Positions 1 to 7,487 of a DNA stretch of 13,263 nucleotides are shown here, one piece after another. The stretch is taken from NCBI GenBank assembly GCA_016295505.1, contig JAEDLC010000050.1, forward strand, positions 1 to 13,263, read 5' to 3'. Made by a program: the position numbers and the translations under genes. Below the pieces are notes generated by a model. The model worked only from the letters and a program-made list of their open reading frames with translations, made no database searches and had not been told where the DNA came from. This stretch comes from Dorea sp. (GTDB taxonomy: Bacteria; Bacillota_A; Clostridia; Lachnospirales; Lachnospiraceae). Position 1 is the first letter of the stretch; every line of letters begins with the position of its first letter.

Positions 1-24
1 GGAAAGTAAGCAGGAAAGTAAGCA
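1..24. repeat. Tandem 12-base repeat, two perfect copies
   Basis: GGAAAGTAAGCA occurs at 1-12 and again at 13-24 with no mismatch; the array may continue beyond the left edge. In frame 2 it encodes an ESKQ peptide repeat, so it may be a coding microrepeat in a charged protein tail. Confidence 0.6.
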
Positions 25-52
25 GGACAGGCAGAAAAAACAAAAGCATTGA
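2..52 (+). CDS. Possible C-terminal tail of an upstream gene (partial)
   Basis: An open frame enters from the left edge and reads ESKQESKQDRQKKQKH before a TGA stop at 50-52, 34 bases before hslO. A Lys/Gln/Glu-rich tail of this kind is common at the end of helicases, RNases and other RNA-binding proteins, but the fragment is too short to assign. It covers a perfect tandem 12-base repeat that encodes ESKQ twice. A second frame (3-65) is also open from the edge, so the reading frame is uncertain. This is inference only. Confidence 0.3.
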   Translation, partial: ESKQESKQDRQKKQKH

Positions 53-86
53 ATGCAGATCATAGAAAGAAAAGAGGAAGATCATA

Positions 87-962
87 ATGAAAGATTATAT
101 TGTCAGAGCAACTGCGGCAAATGGACAGGTGAGAGTATTTGCGGCAACAACAAGAGAGGTGGTGGAGACCGCCAGAGAACATCACAATACAAGTCCGGTA
201 GCGACCGCTGCACTGGGGAGGCTTCTGACTGCCGGTGCGATGATGGGAAGTATGATGAAAAATGATACGGACATGCTGACCATTCAGATCCGGGGAGACG
301 GGCCGCTTGGGGGAATCACGGTTACCGCCGACAGCCATGCGAACGTTAAGGGATATGTAAACAATCCGGACGTGGTTCTTCCGCCGAAGAACGGCAAACT
401 GGATGTGGGCGGTGCAGTCGGAATCGGCCTGATTCAGGTGATCAAGGATCTGGGGCTGAAGGAACCTTATTCCGGTCAGACCATTCTTGTGACCAGCGAG
501 ATTGCGGAGGATCTGACGTATTATTTTGCCAATTCCGAGCAGGTTCCTTCTTCGGTAGGACTGGGAGTTCTGATGGAGAAGGACAATACAGTCAAATGTG
601 CCGGCGGATTCATTATTCAGATGATGCCGTTTGCAACGGATGAAACGATCAGCCAGATTGAAGAAAATCTGAAAAATGTAACCTCTGTTACCAACCTTCT
701 TGAGCAGGGATATACACCGGAACAGTTGCTGGAGACGCTGCTTGGCAATGTAGGACTTGAGATCACAGATACGATTCCGACACAGTTTTACTGTAATTGT
801 TCCAAGGAAAGAGTAGAGCAGGCGGTTGTAAGTGTAGGGAAAAAAGATATTCAGGAAATGATTGATGAAGGAAAGCCGATAGAAGTAAAGTGCTTCTTCT
901 GTAATACGGCTTATCAGTATACGGTGGAAGAGTTGAAACAGATCATTAAGCGCAGTAAATGA
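87..962 (+). CDS. hslO: Hsp33 family redox-regulated molecular chaperone
   Basis: A cytosolic holdase chaperone that binds unfolding proteins under oxidative plus heat or bleach stress; in the family, oxidation of a C-terminal zinc site activates it. The 291 residues match the usual Hsp33 length. The N-terminal chaperone core occupies about residues 1-225, with a typical start (MKDYIVRATAANGQVRVFAA). The redox switch is visible as C236-x-C238, 30 residues, then C269-x-x-C272, so all four zinc cysteines are present. The purine-rich AAGAGGAAG at 72-80 serves as ribosome binding site and supports the ATG at 87. The gene leads a same-strand cluster with nadE 76 bases downstream. No strong promoter is visible in the short upstream stretch, so it may be co-transcribed with an earlier gene. 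Family assignment is secure from the cysteine motif. Confidence 0.96.
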   Translation: MKDYIVRATAANGQVRVFAATTREVVETAREHHNTSPVATAALGRLLTAGAMMGSMMKNDTDMLTIQIRGDGPLGGITVTADSHANVKGYVNNPDVVLPPKNGKLDVGGAVGIGLIQVIKDLGLKEPYSGQTILVTSEIAEDLTYYFANSEQVPSSVGLGVLMEKDNTVKCAGGFIIQMMPFATDETISQIEENLKNVTSVTNLLEQGYTPEQLLETLLGNVGLEITDTIPTQFYCNCSKERVEQAVVSVGKKDIQEMIDEGKPIEVKCFFCNTAYQYTVEELKQIIKRSK

Positions 963-1038
963 TATGAAAGTCAATAAATAGGATATAAATATAAGCTGAT
1001 AATACAAGAAGCATGCCAGAGCGCAGGGAGGAAGAAGG

Positions 1039-2964
1039 ATGAACCAGGGATTTGTAAAAGTTGCGGCAGTGACTCCGGATATCCGGGTGGCAGATGTTGC
1101 ATATAATACGGAAAATATCTGTCGTATGATAGATGAGACCATCAAAGAGGGGGCTAAGATCGTTGTATTTCCGGAACTTTGTGTGACCGGATATACATGC
1201 AGTGACCTGTTTACACAGGATATTCTGCTGCAGGATGCAAGAAAAGCGTTATTTCAGATCGCGGAGCATACGACAGGAAAGGATGCGCTGATCTTTGTGG
1301 GGCTTCCGCTGGCGGTAGACGGAGAACTCTACAATGTGGCAGCGGCGCTGAATCAGGGAAGGATTCTTGGACTTACGACAAAGAGCTTTCTTCCGAATTA
1401 CGGAGAATTTTATGAGATGCGCCAGTTCCGCCGTGGCCCAAAGAAGGCGCGGATGATCTGCCTGAACGGACGGGAGATCCCGTTTGGACCACAGCTTTTG
1501 TTTGTGGCTGAAGGGATGGAAGAACTGATCGTATCCGCAGAGATCTGCGAAGATGTGTGGTCTCCGATCCCGCCGAGTATTCAGGCGGCGAGAGAAGGCG
1601 CGACTGTGATCGTCAATTGTTCTGCGAGTGATGAAACGATTGGAAAAGCTTCTTACAGAAGAAGTCTGATTGAGGGACAGTCGGCAAGACTGATCTGTGG
1701 ATATATCTATGCCAATGCGGGAGAAGGGGAGTCTACAACGGACCTGGTGTTCGGCGGTCATAATATCATTGCAGAGAACGGAACGACCCTTGCAAAGAGC
1801 AAACGTTTTGAAAACAGCGCGATCTATACGGAGATCGATGTCCGGAGACTGCTCAGTGAGAGAAGAAAAAATACGACATTCCAGGCAGCAGAGGAAAAAA
1901 CACTGATGCGTATTCCATTTGAGATCAGGAAAGAGGAGACAAAGCTTACCAGACCGTTCCCATCCAGACCGTTCGTCCCAAGTGTCATGAGTGAAAGAGC
2001 CAAACGATGTGAAGAGATTCTGACGATCCAGGCGATGGGACTGAAAAAACGTCTGGCTCATGCGCATGCAAAGAGCGCAGTGGTCGGCATCTCGGGAGGA
2101 CTGGACTCCACGCTTGCTCTTCTGGTGAGTGCGAAAGCATTTGATGCCCTGGGAATGGACCGGAAGGGAATCGTGGCTGTGACGATGCCATGCTTTGGAA
2201 CGACGGACAGAACATATCAGAATGCATGCAAGATGTCACAGAAGCTTGGAGCAACGCTTCGTGAGATTCCGGTCGGAGCAGCAGTAGAGCAGCATTTTAA
2301 GGATATCGGACATAATCCGGAGGATCACAGCGTCACATATGAGAATTCACAGGCGCGTGAGAGGACACAGGTACTGATGGATGTAGCCAATCAGGCAGGC
2401 GGTATCGTGATTGGAACCGGTGATATGTCAGAACTTGCGCTTGGTTGGGCGACCTATAATGGAGATCATATGTCTATGTATGGAGTCAATGCTTCTGTTC
2501 CGAAGACGCTTGTCAGACATCTGGTGCATTATTATGCAGATACCTGCGAAGATGAAGAATTGAAAAATGTACTCTATGATGTTCTGGATACTCCGGTAAG
2601 TCCGGAGCTTCTTCCACCGAAGGACGGTGAGATCGCACAGAAGACCGAAGACCTGGTGGGACCGTATGAGCTTCATGACTTTTATTTATATTATCTGCTG
2701 CGTTTCGGATATGAACCGAGCAAGATCTACCGGATCGCAAGATATGCATTTGCCGGAGAGTATGATGATGCGACTATCTATAAATGGCTGTATACATTCT
2801 GCCGCAGATTCTTTATGCAGCAGTTCAAACGTTCCTGTCTGCCGGATGGACCGAAGGTCGGTACGGTTGCGTTATCTCCAAGAGGAGACTGGAGAATGCC
2901 GAGTGATGCCTGCGCGACAGGATGGCTTCGGGATCTGGAGCAGGTGAAACCAGCGGAAATGTAG
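1039..2964 (+). CDS. nadE: Glutamine-dependent NAD+ synthetase
   Basis: Makes NAD+ from deamido-NAD+ (nicotinate adenine dinucleotide) with ATP, using glutamine as ammonia source: the last step of NAD synthesis, in the cytosol. The 641-residue two-domain form is visible. The N-terminal nitrilase-type glutaminase (about 1-280) carries the catalytic triad E46 (FPELCVTGY), K115 (TKSFLPNYGEFYE) and C170 (SAEICEDVW). The C-terminal synthetase (about 320-640) has the ATP pyrophosphatase P-loop SGGLDS at 352-357, followed by GTGDMSELALGW and the NASVPKTLVRHLV region. GGGAGGAAGAAGG just before the ATG is a good ribosome binding site. Only 17 bases separate its stop from the cysteine-rich gene that follows, so they are probably co-transcribed. 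Having its own glutaminase domain means it does not depend on free ammonia. All key residues are intact. Confidence 0.96.
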   Translation: MNQGFVKVAAVTPDIRVADVAYNTENICRMIDETIKEGAKIVVFPELCVTGYTCSDLFTQDILLQDARKALFQIAEHTTGKDALIFVGLPLAVDGELYNVAAALNQGRILGLTTKSFLPNYGEFYEMRQFRRGPKKARMICLNGREIPFGPQLLFVAEGMEELIVSAEICEDVWSPIPPSIQAAREGATVIVNCSASDETIGKASYRRSLIEGQSARLICGYIYANAGEGESTTDLVFGGHNIIAENGTTLAKSKRFENSAIYTEIDVRRLLSERRKNTTFQAAEEKTLMRIPFEIRKEETKLTRPFPSRPFVPSVMSERAKRCEEILTIQAMGLKKRLAHAHAKSAVVGISGGLDSTLALLVSAKAFDALGMDRKGIVAVTMPCFGTTDRTYQNACKMSQKLGATLREIPVGAAVEQHFKDIGHNPEDHSVTYENSQARERTQVLMDVANQAGGIVIGTGDMSELALGWATYNGDHMSMYGVNASVPKTLVRHLVHYYADTCEDEELKNVLYDVLDTPVSPELLPPKDGEIAQKTEDLVGPYELHDFYLYYLLRFGYEPSKIYRIARYAFAGEYDDATIYKWLYTFCRRFFMQQFKRSCLPDGPKVGTVALSPRGDWRMPSDACATGWLRDLEQVKPAEM

Positions 2965-2981
2965 AAAGAAGGGCTGAGAGT

Positions 2982-3401
2982 ATGAAAGCAAAGAAAGATA
3001 TTGCAGTTGCAAAGTTTAAACAGGGATATAACTGCTGTCAGGCAGTCATCTGCGCTTATTGCGAAGAGTTCGGAGTGAAAGAAGAAGATGCCTTCCGGCT
3101 GGCGGAAGGATTCGGATCCGGCATGGGAGGGCTGAAGGATACCTGCGGCGCAGTAACCGGTATGTTTCTTACGATCGGGCTTGTTAACAGTGCAGGTGAT
3201 ATGGAGAATCCGATGAAGACAAAGGCAGATACATATCGAAAATTCCGTGAATCGGCAGCAAAATTCACAGAAGAGAACGGATCTGTCTATTGCCGGGATC
3301 TGAAGAATATGGATGGACCACAGCCGCTGGTATGCTGCATCAAATGCGTAGAGGATGCGGCGGCGATGATAGATGAGATGTTTGCGGACAGAGAAGCATA
3401 G
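2982..3401 (+). CDS. C_GCAxxG_C_C family cysteine-rich (putative redox) protein
   Basis: A 139-residue soluble protein of the C_GCAxxG_C_C family (Pfam 'putative redox-active protein'), whose biochemical role is not established. Nine cysteines are visible: C18, C19, C24, C27, C55, C104, C118, C119 and C122. The family signature is recognisable as YNCCQAV near the N-terminus, GFGSGMGG...DTCGAVTG at about 43-60 (the GCAxxG box, here CGAVTG), and YCRDL and CCIKCVEDA towards the C-terminus. The start at 2982 is chosen because MKAKKDIAVAKF matches the usual family N-terminus and GAAAGAAGGG lies just upstream; an in-frame ATG at 2922 would sit inside nadE. It follows nadE by 17 bases, suggesting shared transcription and perhaps a link with redox state, which is inference. 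There is no signal peptide or membrane segment. Confidence 0.88.
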   Translation: MKAKKDIAVAKFKQGYNCCQAVICAYCEEFGVKEEDAFRLAEGFGSGMGGLKDTCGAVTGMFLTIGLVNSAGDMENPMKTKADTYRKFRESAAKFTEENGSVYCRDLKNMDGPQPLVCCIKCVEDAAAMIDEMFADREA

Positions 3402-3403
3402 TA

Positions 3404-3429
3404 TCTGTAAACATAATCTGTAAATATAA
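3404..3429. repeat. Tandem 13-base repeat between two genes
   Basis: TCTGTAAACATAA (3404-3416) is followed directly by TCTGTAAATATAA (3417-3429), one mismatch. The second copy contains most of a TATAAT hexamer (3425-3430) that could be a -10 box for the next gene, but I see no convincing -35 at 16-18 bases upstream. Confidence 0.55.
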
Positions 3430-3480
3430 TATCTTAGAAAGAATATTGGAATCATAAACATTCAAAAAGGAGGAAAGAAA

Positions 3481-4161
3481 ATGCGGTATCAGATTTTAGG
3501 GGAAACTCTGCCGGTTGTGGTATGTCAGCTGGAGGCAGGAGAGAAGATGGTCACAGAGCGCGGCTCTATGGCATGGATGTCACCGAATATGAAGATGGAG
3601 ACATCGACCAACGGAGGACTCGGGAAGGCATTTGGCAGAATGTTCTCCGGAGAAGCGATGTTTCAGAACATCTATACGGCACAGGGAGGGCTTGGACAGA
3701 TCGCATTTGCGTCCAGTTTTCCGGGGATGATCCGTCCGTTTGAGATCGGACCGGGACAGGAATATATCTTCCAGAAAAAAGCATTTCTTGCAGCCGAAGC
3801 AGGCGTGGAACTGTCGGTTCATTTCCAGAAAAAAGTGGCATCCGGATTGTTCGGAGGAGAGGGATTCATTCTGCAGAGAGTATCCGGACACGGGATTGCA
3901 TTTGCAGAGTTCGACGGACATGTCGTAGAATACGAACTGCAGCCGGGACAGCAGATCATCATTGATTCCGGATACCTTGCAGCTATGACGGCAAGCTGCA
4001 GCATGGATATCCAGACGGTACCCGGTCTTAAGAATATGGTATTCGGCGGAGAAGGTCTGTTTAATACGGTCGTTACCGGACCGGGACATATCTGGCTTCA
4101 GACAATGCCGATCAGCAGTGTGGCAGGTGCGTTAAGACCGTATATGCCGACTGGTAATTAA
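3481..4161 (+). CDS. AIM24 / TIGR00266 family protein
   Basis: A 226-residue protein of the AIM24 family (TIGR00266), a beta-helix-like fold found in bacteria, archaea and mitochondria. In yeast mitochondria AIM24 affects cristae and MICOS organisation; the bacterial role is unknown. Visible features are the repeated glycine-rich beta segments (GGLGKAFGRMFSGE, GGLGQIAFASSFPG, FGGEGFILQRVSG, FGGEGLFNTVVTGPG) and the closing WLQTMP, all usual for the family and in the expected order. There is no signal peptide or transmembrane helix. AAAGGAGGAAAG seven bases upstream is an excellent ribosome binding site and fixes the start. It lies 79 bases after the cysteine-rich gene, beyond a tandem repeat that may carry a weak promoter, so it could be the last gene of the nadE group or separately transcribed. 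Confidence 0.9.
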   Translation: MRYQILGETLPVVVCQLEAGEKMVTERGSMAWMSPNMKMETSTNGGLGKAFGRMFSGEAMFQNIYTAQGGLGQIAFASSFPGMIRPFEIGPGQEYIFQKKAFLAAEAGVELSVHFQKKVASGLFGGEGFILQRVSGHGIAFAEFDGHVVEYELQPGQQIIIDSGYLAAMTASCSMDIQTVPGLKNMVFGGEGLFNTVVTGPGHIWLQTMPISSVAGALRPYMPTGN

Positions 4162-4183
4162 TCATATTGAAAAAACGATAAAA

Positions 4184-4228
4184 ATCGGGTGTCCGAAAAG
4201 CCATGAGATGACTTGCAGGACACCCGAT
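4184..4228 (-). terminator. Rho-independent terminator of the S1-domain gene
   Basis: ATCGGGTGTCC (4184-4194) and GGACACCCGAT (4218-4228) are perfect 11-base inverted arms. The 23-base loop can extend the stem: on the minus strand AGTCAT, CTC, ATGGCT form six further pairs (one G-U) around a three-base loop. Reading the minus strand, the hairpin lies 11 bases after the S1 stop and is followed by a T-rich run broken by ATCG. On the plus strand no T-run follows the hairpin, so it should terminate the AIM24 transcript less well. Confidence 0.85.
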
Positions 4229-4239
4229 CTGCATCTGCT

Positions 4240-4932
4240 TTATAATTTCAGATTCTTAAAAAGATCTCCAAGGCTGGTTCCGATATTTTCTGCCTTTGGA
4301 ATGACAACTTTCTCTTCCGGCTCTTCCGGAATCTCTTCCAGAGCCTTCATGCTCAGGCTGATCTTGCCGTCCTTGATTCCGATGATCTTAACCTGAACTT
4401 CATCTCCGGTATTCAGTACATCCTTTGGAGATTTTACACGTTTCTGGCTGATCTGAGATACGTGTACCAGACCGGACAGTCCATTCTCCAGACGAACGAA
4501 AGCACCGTAATCCTGAAGACTTTCTACTTTACCGCTTACAACACTTCCAACCTTTACATTGGCAAGCTTTTCTTCCATTGCCTTTTTCTCCTGTTCTTTC
4601 AGGATCTCACGTGCAGAAAGAATCAGACGGTTTTCTGCTTCATCCACATCAATGACTCTGACTTCAATATCCTTTAACAGGTAGGATTCCAGGTCTTCAA
4701 TGTAAGATAAAGAAAGCTTGGATGCAGGAATGAATCCACGCAATCCTTCCACCATGGCGATTGCACCGCCGTTGACAATTCCTTCGATCTTAACCGGCAG
4801 GTTGGTTCCCTTCTCCATATAGGATGCTACCAGTCTCCATGGATTAGCATCATCGAAGTGTTCTTCCAGGTCTGCCATTGTCTCAACAGCCTCTTCCAGT
4901 TTGGTTTCTTCTTGTAATAATTCTTCGCTCAT
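4240..4932 (-). CDS. Two-domain S1 RNA-binding protein (ribosomal protein S1-like)
   Basis: A 230-residue cytosolic protein with two S1 (OB-fold) RNA-binding domains. Domain 1, about 45-108, is divergent (VKIEGIVNGGAIAMVEGLRGFIPASKLS...RLILSAREI). Domain 2, about 127-197, is canonical (VGSVVSGKVESLQDYGAFVRL, SGLVHVSQIS, GKISLSMKAL). The first 35 residues are acidic, and the acidic, proline-containing tail ends IGTSLGDLFKNLKL. Clostridia often carry such short S1 homologues in place of the six-domain proteobacterial S1; they may help bind mRNA at the ribosome, but this is not proven here. AAAGGGA lies seven bases before the ATG. The gene stands alone: divergent from the pyrophosphatase gene, with its own promoter and terminator. 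rpsA-like naming would be reasonable, but domain number differs from true S1, so no symbol is given. Confidence 0.92.
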   Translation of the reverse strand: MSEELLQEETKLEEAVETMADLEEHFDDANPWRLVASYMEKGTNLPVKIEGIVNGGAIAMVEGLRGFIPASKLSLSYIEDLESYLLKDIEVRVIDVDEAENRLILSAREILKEQEKKAMEEKLANVKVGSVVSGKVESLQDYGAFVRLENGLSGLVHVSQISQKRVKSPKDVLNTGDEVQVKIIGIKDGKISLSMKALEEIPEEPEEKVVIPKAENIGTSLGDLFKNLKL

Positions 4933-4960
4933 TGTATGATTCCCTTTCTCGGTATTAAGA

Positions 4961-4998
4961 GCTATATGCCTGAAAGCACACGCTCTTGCATGCTAATT
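4961..4998 (-). other. Possible hairpin in the 5' leader of the S1 gene
   Basis: On the minus strand, AGCATGC and GTGTGCT can pair (seven pairs, two of them G-U) around the loop AAGAGC, and CTGAA/TTCAG can add an outer stem with a small bulge. It lies between the predicted promoter and the ribosome binding site, so it would be in the mRNA leader. Stability was judged by eye only. Confidence 0.35.
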
Positions 4999-5000
4999 TC

Positions 5001-5030
5001 AGTATAGCATAAAATGTCAGTGATATCCAA
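5001..5030 (-). promoter_or_regulatory. Extended -10 promoter for the S1-domain gene
   Basis: On the minus strand TATACT (plus positions 5001-5006) is preceded by TGC, giving an extended -10 (TGcTATACT). TTGGAT (5025-5030) sits 18 bases further upstream as a weak -35. The predicted transcript starts about 60 bases before the ATG at 4932. Confidence 0.6.
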
Positions 5031-5115
5031 AGAAATTATGCAGATCAGAAAAAATATATATTTCGGAAAATAAATATGGTTGACGAAATCAAAAAAAAAT
5101 GGCAAGCTTATTTTA

Positions 5116-5134
5116 GTATTGGTAAAAACAATAC
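5116..5134. other. Small inverted repeat before the pyrophosphatase gene
   Basis: GTATTG (5116-5121) and CAATAC (5129-5134) are perfect six-base arms with a seven-base loop, in the A-rich stretch upstream of the pyrophosphatase start. It could be an operator or a leader hairpin. I found no convincing -35/-10 pair for this gene, although TTGACG occurs at 5080-5085. Confidence 0.3.
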
Positions 5135-5183
5135 ACATAAAAGTAAAGAGTGTAATAAGAACATAATAAGTGGAGTAATTGAC

Positions 5184-6830
5184 ATGGGAAGAAAAGCAGA
5201 AAAAGTATATGTAGTCGGACATAAGAATCCAGATACAGATTCGATCTGTTCCGCGATTGCATATGCGCATTTGAAAAAAGAAGTTACCGGCAATGATTAT
5301 GTGGCAAAGAGAGCCGGTCAGATAAATGAAGAGACGCATTACGTACTGCACAGATTTGGAGTGAAGGCTCCGGGTCTGCTTACAAATGTAAAGCTGCAGG
5401 TAAAGGATATGGATATCCATAAAATTGACGGGGTGGAACCGAATGTGTCCATCCGTGATACCTGGATTAAAATGAAGGAAAATAATATCAAGACACTTCC
5501 GATTCTGAAGGATGACGAGCTGGAAGGAGTGATCTCCACCGGCGACATCGCAACCTCTTATATGGAAGTGTACGATAACTATACACTGTCTGCGGCAAAG
5601 ACACAGTACCGCAACATCATCAAGACACTGGATGGGACTCTGATCACCGGCAATGAGCATGGATATTTTACCAAAGGAAAAGTAGCGATCGGGGCATCCA
5701 ATCCGGATCTGATGGCGGAATTCATCGCAAAAGATGATCTGGTGATCCTTGGAAACCGTTATGAGTCGCAGATCTGTGCACTGGATATGGATGTCAGCTG
5801 CATGGTTATCTGCCAGGGAGCTTCTGTGTCAGAGGAAGTGATCCGAAGAGCAGAGGATCAGAGCATTGTTATCATCAGCACACCGCATGATACATTTACG
5901 GTGGCACGTCTGATCAATCAGAGTGTTCCGGTTAAGCGCTTTATGACGAAAGCACCGCTTACGACGTTTGATATGAGTGACTATGTCGAGGACATCAAAG
6001 AAGTCATGGCGAAGAAAAAATACCGTGATTTCCCGATCCTGGACAGACACGGAAGGTTCAAGGGGTTCATATCAAGAAGACGTTTCCTAAGCGTAAGTAA
6101 GAAGAAAGTGATCCTGGTGGATCATAATGAGAAGAGCCAGGCCGTAGACGGAATTGAAGAGGCAGAGATCGTGGAGATCATCGATCATCACAGACTGGGC
6201 AACATCGAGACTATAGGGCCGGTATTCTTCCGTAATCAGCCGGTGGGATGTACGGCTACGATCGTATATCAGATGTATCAGGAATATGGGGTAGAGATCA
6301 CGCCGACTATCGCAGGCCTTCTGTGTTCTGCGATCATCTCGGATACCCTGCTGTTCCGTTCCCCGACGTGTACATCGGTGGACGAAGCAGCTGCCAATCA
6401 GCTTGCGGCCATCGCTGAGATCAATCTGGAGGAGATGGCACAGGCAATGTTCAAGGCTGGCAGCAGTCTCTCCGGAAAAACTGCAGAAGAGATCTGTTTC
6501 CAGGATTTCAAGCAGTTTAACGTGAATGATATAAAGTTCGGTGTCGGACAGATCAATTCCATGAGCAGGGAAGAACTTCAGGAAGTCAAAGAGGTTCTGG
6601 AGCCTTATCTTCCGGAAGTACTGAAAGAACAGCAGCTTCAGATGGTATACTTCATGCTGACGGATATTCTAGGAGAATCAACAGAGCTTCTCTGTTGTGG
6701 AAGTAATGCAAAGACATACATTGCAGACGCATTTGACTTAAAAGAGGATGCCGATCCGATGATTTTAAAGGGCGTGGTGTCCAGAAAGAAACAGCTGATT
6801 CCGACACTGGTCAGTGAGATTCAGCAGTAA
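5184..6830 (+). CDS. Putative manganese-dependent inorganic pyrophosphatase with CBS and DRTGG domains
   Basis: A cytosolic family II pyrophosphatase hydrolysing PPi to phosphate, which drives biosynthetic reactions. The 548 residues show the regulated (CBS-PPase) layout. The DHH catalytic half begins with GHKNPDTDS (ligands H13, D17, D19). An insert of about residues 70-305 holds a CBS motif, a DRTGG-like domain (about 140-250) and a second CBS motif (RDFPILDRHGRFKGFISRRR). The catalytic half resumes with D313 (VDHNEKSQ), D334-H335-H336 (IIDHH) and ISDT (D387), and the DHHA2 domain ends with the substrate-binding SRKKQ at 533-537. Family members of this form are inhibited or activated by adenine nucleotides through the CBS pair. 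The start at 5184 is preferred because MGRKAEKVYVVGHKNPDTDS matches the family and GTGGAG lies eight bases upstream; an in-frame ATG at 5076 would add 36 lysine-rich, unfamily-like residues. It is divergent from the S1 gene. Confidence 0.93.
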   Translation: MGRKAEKVYVVGHKNPDTDSICSAIAYAHLKKEVTGNDYVAKRAGQINEETHYVLHRFGVKAPGLLTNVKLQVKDMDIHKIDGVEPNVSIRDTWIKMKENNIKTLPILKDDELEGVISTGDIATSYMEVYDNYTLSAAKTQYRNIIKTLDGTLITGNEHGYFTKGKVAIGASNPDLMAEFIAKDDLVILGNRYESQICALDMDVSCMVICQGASVSEEVIRRAEDQSIVIISTPHDTFTVARLINQSVPVKRFMTKAPLTTFDMSDYVEDIKEVMAKKKYRDFPILDRHGRFKGFISRRRFLSVSKKKVILVDHNEKSQAVDGIEEAEIVEIIDHHRLGNIETIGPVFFRNQPVGCTATIVYQMYQEYGVEITPTIAGLLCSAIISDTLLFRSPTCTSVDEAAANQLAAIAEINLEEMAQAMFKAGSSLSGKTAEEICFQDFKQFNVNDIKFGVGQINSMSREELQEVKEVLEPYLPEVLKEQQLQMVYFMLTDILGESTELLCCGSNAKTYIADAFDLKEDADPMILKGVVSRKKQLIPTLVSEIQQ

Positions 6831-6862
6831 TAATAATAGAAGATATAAGGATGGAAAATGTT

Positions 6863-7453
6863 ATGGCGAAGCAATTGTGGAAGCCTGGAAATATGTTGTA
6901 TCCGCTGCCGGCGGTCATGGTCAGTACGGCGGATAAGAACGGTGCTGACAATATTATTACGGTAGCATGGACCGGAACCGTATGTACGAATCCGGCTATG
7001 CTATATATCTCTGTGCGTCCGGAACGGTATTCCTACCATATGTTAAGGGAAAGCGGAGAATTCGTTGTAAACCTGACGACGGAGAAGCTTCGGCGTGCGA
7101 CCGACTGGTGCGGTGTGCGGTCCGGGCGGGATGTGGACAAATGGAAAGAGATGAAGCTGACCCGCGGAAAGGCCAATACGCTTCAATACGCTCCGATCAT
7201 AGAAGAAAGCCCGGTCAATATTGAGTGTAAGGTGACAGAGGTCAAAGAACTGGGCTCCCATCATATGTTCCTGGCAGAAGTACAGGCAGTGCAGGTTGAA
7301 GAAGATTACATGGACGAAAATGGGAAGTTCAGCCTGAACGATACCGGACTGCTGGCTTATTCACATGGAGAATATCTGGCGCTCGGGAAGTCCCTGGGGA
7401 CATTCGGATGGAGTGTGCGTAAGCCGAAGAAAGGAAAAAGGAAGAAATATTAA
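6863..7453 (+). CDS. Flavin reductase-like (FMN-binding split-barrel) protein
   Basis: A 196-residue soluble flavoprotein of the flavin reductase-like family, which binds FMN in a split barrel and passes electrons from NAD(P)H or protein donors to small substrates; the true substrate is unknown. Visible family features are MAKQLWKPGNMLYPLPAVMVS at the start, ADNIITVAWTGTVCTNPAMLYISVRPERYSY in the flavin-binding core (about 30-58), FVVNL, DWCGVRSGRDVDKW, and SPVNIECKVTEVKELGSHHMFLAEV. The C-terminal tail is strongly basic (RKPKKGKRKKY). Two starts are possible, at 6851 and 6863; the second is preferred because its N-terminus matches the family and AAGGA lies 11 bases upstream, whereas at 6851 the AGG abuts the ATG. 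It follows the pyrophosphatase by 32 bases, so co-transcription is likely, and ends in a terminator shared with the MATE gene. Confidence 0.88.
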   Translation: MAKQLWKPGNMLYPLPAVMVSTADKNGADNIITVAWTGTVCTNPAMLYISVRPERYSYHMLRESGEFVVNLTTEKLRRATDWCGVRSGRDVDKWKEMKLTRGKANTLQYAPIIEESPVNIECKVTEVKELGSHHMFLAEVQAVQVEEDYMDENGKFSLNDTGLLAYSHGEYLALGKSLGTFGWSVRKPKKGKRKKY

Positions 7454-7487
7454 AAAAAGGTAAGGCCTACAGCGGCTTTACCTTTTT
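7454..7487. terminator. Bidirectional terminator between flavoprotein and MATE genes
   Basis: Arms 7454-7467 (AAAAAGGTAAGGCC) and 7474-7487 (GGCTTTACCTTTTT) pair over 14 positions with one G-U or A-C mismatch, around a six-base loop. A-rich and T-rich flanks make it a terminator in both directions. It begins right after the flavoprotein stop (7451-7453), and its minus-strand half encodes the last residues and stop codon (7467-7469) of the MATE gene. Confidence 0.9.

Noticed and set aside
60..1145. A 361-codon open frame on the minus strand opposite hslO and the start of nadE
   Set aside because: It lies antisense to a certain gene, has no ribosome binding site or recognisable domain, and its composition (many His, Ile, Arg, Cys) is typical of a shadow frame. 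The same holds for minus-strand frames opposite nadE, AIM24 and tcdA.
5076..5183. N-terminal extension of the pyrophosphatase from the ATG at 5076
   Set aside because: The 36 extra residues are Lys/Asn-rich and not family-like; the ATG has no ribosome binding site, whereas 5184 has one and begins directly with the family N-terminus.
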